Shown piece after piece: positions 59,400 to 64,000 of a DNA stretch of 64,000 bases. Source of the stretch: Athripsodes cinereus (taxonomy: Eukaryota; Arthropoda; Insecta; Trichoptera; Leptoceridae); the NCBI GenBank assembly GCA_947579605.1, contig OX388311.1, forward strand, positions 23,438,951 to 23,502,950, written 5' to 3'. The translations under genes and the position numbers were made by a program. Position 1 is the stretch's first letter. Each line of letters starts with the position of its first letter. Below the pieces are notes generated by a model that did not search any database, had not been told where the DNA came from, and saw only the letters and a list, made by a program, of their open reading frames with translations.

Positions 59400-61265
59400 A
59401 ATAAATATATTTTTTCTCCAATTCTGTAGAGCAAGGTAATCTTCATTACTTCATAGATCCATTCACCTGTTTAACACATTAGCATACAACATGTCTCGTG
59501 TATTGATTGGTTGCTTGAAGTCGATATTTTCATAACAGCTAGATATTACCATACATACTTATTTGTATTTGATCCATTGAATTACTATCGATACGAATAA
59601 TTAATAATTACCTTTTATGGTTCTGTGGTCTAGCAGGAAGAGAAACACGAGGTGTCAGTTATATTACAAGTGATTTAGTTTCTATAAATCACACTGATCG
59701 ACGGTCGTTTTTGCTATTTTAATTGATCTAGAAAATGTTACCTAATGATTTTCATGTGGGTGTTAATATTTTATATTTTTGATTACTTATAACTCCATTA
59801 AAATCAATAATAAGACTTTGGTTTTATTTCAATGCATACCAATGATTTTTTTATTATTGTTTTATGAACTGCGATGTTCATAAAAATGTATTTTGATTCA
59901 TTTAACCTAGAAACATCTATTTAAAAAAAACTAAATGATTAGTTAATTAGAAATCGAAGGTATTTTTCTAAAAAGAAAAAATATATGATAATATAAATCC
60001 AATAATATGTCTTTTTTATAATGTAGTTACAACCAATTCTCTTCAAAAATTAAACATCGGTTTTGGTCGGCAATTAAACATATTAAAATTGTCTTAAATA
60101 GCACTGATTGAGATATTACCTATACTAATAGTTCATATTACGAATAAATCAAAATGAATCATATTAAATTAGACATAAATTCCAATGACACAAAAACAAA
60201 TAAATAACATAATATATAACATCGTAGATCATACTAATGGTAATCAATTTTAGTGGAATTCAGCAATGGTTAACAAACAAATTAAGGTCACGTTGATTTA
60301 TCATTACCTTGCATTCAACAGAAGTAAATAATATTATAATGAATATTGCTTTGAAAAGTCTTAGATAAATTTATATAATTAATAAAAATTGCCTGCATCC
60401 GTGACAGTAGTAAGTACACATCATTTTTATTAGGTAAAATGGACCGCTGTTATTTAGAACTGCTAAACAAATATACCTAATTTTTTTTAATAATCCAACA
60501 ACATAATATTTTAACATAGTTTGTCATACCTTTTAGGTATATTAAAATACAATTAGATATTTCCAATTGCCCCAAGTCAAATTATGGTACTTATATGAAA
60601 TTGTTGTATATTGAAAGTAAAGTATTGACGAATATGTTTGCATTATATTCAAGGAAGTAAAGTTGCTCTCCTTACTTTCCAGTTGACATTACTGAGGATA
60701 TTGCCCACAAGTAAAAAGCAGTTATAAGAAAAAATAGTAATTGTATCTCTACCTATTATTATTATGATCGAAACTTGAAAATCAAGTAATTCGCAATGAT
60801 AAACGTGTTTTATTTTCACAACACACATACATACAATTTATTGTCGATTGTGAAATTATTATTTAAAGCGACAATGTAAGTATACCTACTTACGAGTTAA
60901 AACCTATTCGGTAGCAATATCTTTGTTTATGTGACGAATCTTTGAATATTCGAATGTTTATGGGCAATAATACAGTGTTTTAAAATTTCGAACAGTATTG
61001 ATCTTTTTTATTCCCGATAGCATTCAGAACCTAGCGAAGTAAGAAATATAAGTTTAAAACACGAAACCATCATATTTGGTATTTCCCAGAGGGAACTGTA
61101 GCCTTAATTCCATTCTTTTCGCAAGTAGGTAGTGTTTTTTTTTTCAATTGCATAAACTGTCTATCGGTCGTCAATCACATTTTAATGGTCATGTTACGTC
61201 TTCTGTCAAATAGATTATTTTTTAGCGTATGTCATCCATAAAATTTAAATTTTGAATGCCTACTC
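59400..61265. other. AT-rich non-coding sequence
   Basis: No gene or repeat end was recognised. Confidence 0.45.
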
Positions 61266-61268
61266 GTT

Positions 61269-61463
61269 TTGAGACCTGCAAGTAGACTCCTACGCTCAGC
61301 AAAGACAACCACGAATATGCTGGACGAGATCAATAGAGCAAACGTGTCCTCTTTCTACGACAGGGCTTTTGGTGTCGCAGTACCTGTCATTTGGAACCGA
61401 CTACCCGAGGACCTGCGTAAAAACAAATCAATAACAACGTTCAGAAGCAAGTCAAAGACATAG
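61269..61463 (+). pseudogene. LINE reverse-transcriptase C-terminal tail (family D)
   Basis: The frame ends in SSFYDRAFGVAVPVIWNRLP, EDLRKNKSITTFRSKSKT and a stop. The pattern 'F..RAF.VA.P..WN.LP..LR...S...F...LK' is the hallmark of the end of CR1/Jockey-type ORF2 proteins. About 64 residues remain. The following 3' UTR (61480-61530, CCCTTGAGATGGATGATCAT, then TAAACGGCACCGAATAAAT) links this coding end to the tails at 18345 and 49615. Confidence 0.75.
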
Positions 61464-61539
61464 CTCTTCCAACATAGATTCCTGTGCCCTTGAGATGGAT
61501 GATCATTAAACGGCACCGAATAAATAATCCAACATACAT

Positions 61540-62225
61540 ACACACAAAATATCATGAGCAATCATCTTCGATAATACAAAGTAATTATGAATATTATATG
61601 AGTTATTACAGTATTGCAGTGTGTGTGCGTTACATCCGCGAGTGTGATATTTGGTATTATACGTGAAACATCATCGTTCTCGGGTGGTAAAATGTCAAGA
61701 ACATCGTGAAATTAGCATAACTCAATAGGTTAGCTCCGCTTTAATGTTATTTTATAATACTGGTTGGAGGATGTCACTATTGTAATAATTTATTTCTAAA
61801 TATATTTATCCACCATTACTACTATTATAATTGCGTTTACAAATAAATAGTACCTTAAACTAAGTAACTGAACACTTGTACAAGTAATAGATGTTACGAT
61901 ATTCATCTTCAATATTATGAATATATCTAATAATATGAGTAGGTAGTTATTAATAATTAATGCGGTATTGAAAATATTTATTTCAACCTTGATTTCGTGT
62001 AGTAAAAATAATTATTGATCATTACATTATTTTTAATAGTTTTCAGTTTACACGTGCATTACTAAAAATAAATTTTAACAATTATTTGATTTTTTTTAAT
62101 CAAAGAAGACGACCTTGTGTTGATGTGTTTATTTTGTTTGTCAGTCAAATACTTTGTCATGTAAATGCATTTTATTAGAATATAGCTGATTTTCTTAAAG
62201 TTACCAGCGAAGAATTAATCTTCTA
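61540..62225. other. AT-rich non-coding sequence
   Basis: Nothing was recognised. Confidence 0.45.
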
Positions 62226-62229
62226 AGGC

Positions 62230-62478
62230 AGGGATTTTTAAACACATCTCAAAACACTGCAGCGATGAGATCCATCCAAATCGACTTAAATTTTTATTGC
62301 CATGTTTGTGTTGCCATGCTGACATGAAAAAAACATGCATATTATCTTCCTCATGCCAATAATGCATTAAGGATGGGTTATCTCATCGCTGAATTAAAGA
62401 TGCTCGACGTCTTATTCTTTATATTTTACGAATAGGTAACTGCCTTTTACAGGACACTCAAAAACCATAATCTATGTT
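62230..62478. repeat. Two opposed SINE-like family A fragments
   Basis: The first part (CTGCAGCGATGAGATCCATC) reads in the plus orientation. The second part (TTATCTTCCTCATGCCAATA, GGATGGGTTATCTCATCGC, AACTGCCTTTTACAGGACAC) reads in the minus orientation. Together they make an inverted composite, similar to the pair at 17224-17600. Confidence 0.65.
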
Positions 62479-62508
62479 ATATTCCTCTCATTATACCTAT
62501 ATAAAAAT

Positions 62509-62687
62509 TGGTACGAACACGTCCAGAAGATGAATAATACCACAATTCCAAATATGTCCTACATGGACTACCTGAGAGACGACGCCCACCAAGAAGATCC
62601 CCAAAACGATGGTTAGATAGCTGGGCCTCCACATCGCAAAGAACCCTTCTGCATGAACAGACCTTTGGATCTAATGAAATATTATAA
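62509..62687 (+). pseudogene. LINE reverse-transcriptase C-terminal tail
   Basis: WYEHVQKMNNTTIPNM opens one frame. After a shift, RRRPPRRSPKRWLDSWASTS continues to a stop at 62685-62687. The WYxHVQRM start and the RRPxRRxxKRWxDSW block are the usual last conserved pieces of an insect RTE-like ORF2. One frameshift and the missing upstream domain show that it is dead. An A-rich tail follows near 62780-62810. Confidence 0.65.
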
Positions 62688-62819
62688 AGAAGATATGTTT
62701 TAGCAAACTTTGCTGGTTAATATGCCAACTTTTTTGTATATTTGTACTATATATTGTAATAACTGTATGTTTGCAAAAATTTTAAAAATAAATAAAATTA
62801 AAAAATAATAATTAAGATA

Positions 62820-63425
62820 TATTTATCGTGGAAGATATGCTTCATATAAATACCATCAATAATTTGTATCGAGTCTTAAGAGTACGTACATACATACTCT
62901 TATTTCTTATAATTCTATTGCATACACAATATACGATAATAATAATAGTACAAGTACCTATTTATACAACGTTGCAGAAATGAATAATTACCTACTTGTG
63001 TACGATACATGTCATTTGAATAATAACAATTAATAAAGTAAACCTTTTGTTTGATTGTTATAATATCAGAGTAAGTACTTACTCGTATGCTAATAATAAT
63101 AATATTCAGACGATTCAATCGTTTGTTTCACATCTAACCTTTTACAAATGAAGTGTACATATATTATGTATATTGTAGACCAATAAAGTGTTAGTTATTT
63201 TATTAACTATCTATGTATGTATCTGTAGATGAAGAAAGATAAAATAATTATTTATTAAAGTCGCAAAGGAAAATCTATTGTTGTGTTCATACGTAGGTAC
63301 ACATGATTGTATTAATTAAAACATTTCATGTAAACTAACTTATCACTTGTCACTCGATCGCTTATCTCGTCTTTTTGCTTTGCAGATGAAAATATACAGC
63401 AAATAAACATTGTTTCCTGACAGAT
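62820..63425. other. AT-rich non-coding sequence
   Basis: Nothing was recognised. Confidence 0.45.
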
Positions 63426-63434
63426 TTACCTACC

Positions 63435-63650
63435 GTTTCGAGGAACCCCCGACAAAGAATCGGTCTCCCACATTTTCTGCAAAATTTTCGATTGAGCTGT
63501 AAAAAGTTGGTGTTCGTAAAAAAATCATGCAAAACACACGTTACATCTGCAATGCCGCATTAAGGTGTGTCAATCATCCGAATGTCTTTTTTGTGTTAAT
63601 TACATGTTGGTCTACTGGTTACCCCACTTGTAGGATATGACAAGTCCGTC
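63435..63650 (+). repeat. SINE-like family A copy with intact 5' end
   Basis: AGGAACCCCCGACAAAGAAT, then CGGTCTCCCACATTTTCTGC, gives the 5' end, and CTACTGGTTACCCCACTTGT, then AGGATATGACAAG, gives the 3' part. The first block matches the SINE-derived part of both tandem arrays (29292 and 41177). Confidence 0.75.
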
Positions 63651-63654
63651 AAAA

Positions 63655-64000
63655 TCGATTGCATACTTACATATTATTGCAAAAGAAACTCAAATGCCAA
63701 AGGCAATACCTACATAGGTACTTACCGCTCATTGAATTATTATTTTTGTCAACATTTTTGCCTACTCGCCAACAACCCGCCTACATTTTATTGATGTGAT
63801 AATTTTTATCTGTAACTTGATTGTTATATTAGAATTTGATATGTTAATTTATGATAAAAAATGGATGTGTCTAAAATGAATAACGAGTTTTTACAGAATA
63901 TGTAAAATAAAATCATATTATTTACATTGACATATTTCTGATCATACGTAAACGAATGTATGGTCTTTAAAAATATAATAGAATAGAATACGTTGGCGTT
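63655..64000. other. AT-rich non-coding sequence
   Basis: Nothing was recognised. Confidence 0.45.

Overview
This window looks like insect nuclear DNA, most likely from a moth or butterfly. It is AT-rich (roughly 30% GC by eye), dense in TAGGTA/TACCTA words and (AAT)n runs, and full of short 5'-truncated retroposons, MITE-like elements and tandem arrays. No prokaryotic operon, rRNA, tRNA or CRISPR array was seen. The host assignment rests on sequence texture and on the one exon, not on a search.

Host genes: only one exon is convincing, at 26463-26610 on the + strand, with good splice sites on both sides. Its 49 codons end in a block (VWYNKDKLYK) that I recall from insect MH2-domain Smad-like proteins of the expansion/rebuff type. 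If so, most of the flanking sequence is very large introns of that gene. Two other GC-rich protein-like stretches, 15033-15173 (+) and 59199-59361 (-), are weaker exon candidates.

Mobile DNA by region. 1-20 kb: AT-rich spacer with many copies of one poly(A)-tailed, tRNA-free SINE-like family ('family A', about 18 copies in the window), LINE 3' tails and a small hairpin MITE at 5474-5642. 20.6-20.9 kb: a perfect inverted repeat with 93-bp arms, each carrying a hammerhead-ribozyme-like core. 27-31 kb: SINE copies and a 74-bp tandem array. 32-36 kb: the densest block, with a pogo/Tigger-like element with 24-bp terminal repeats and a truncated transposase (32195-33633), a 5'-truncated YqaJ-type exonuclease gene (34094-34552) and a 989-bp TA-flanked MITE packed with an 11-bp subterminal motif (34740-35728). 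40-43 kb: two LINE tails, a 124-bp tandem array and more SINEs. 47.6-50.5 kb: two further MITEs. 56.6-58.8 kb: a second hammerhead-like retroposed copy with 15-bp flanking repeats, followed by a decayed piggyBac element. 61-63.7 kb: two more LINE reverse-transcriptase tails and SINE copies.

The best leads are the palindromic hammerhead-like locus together with its 15-bp-flanked relative (probably Penelope-like retroelement remnants), the iteron-rich MITE, the exonuclease gene fragment, and the evidence that two unrelated tandem arrays were both built on the 5' end of the same SINE.
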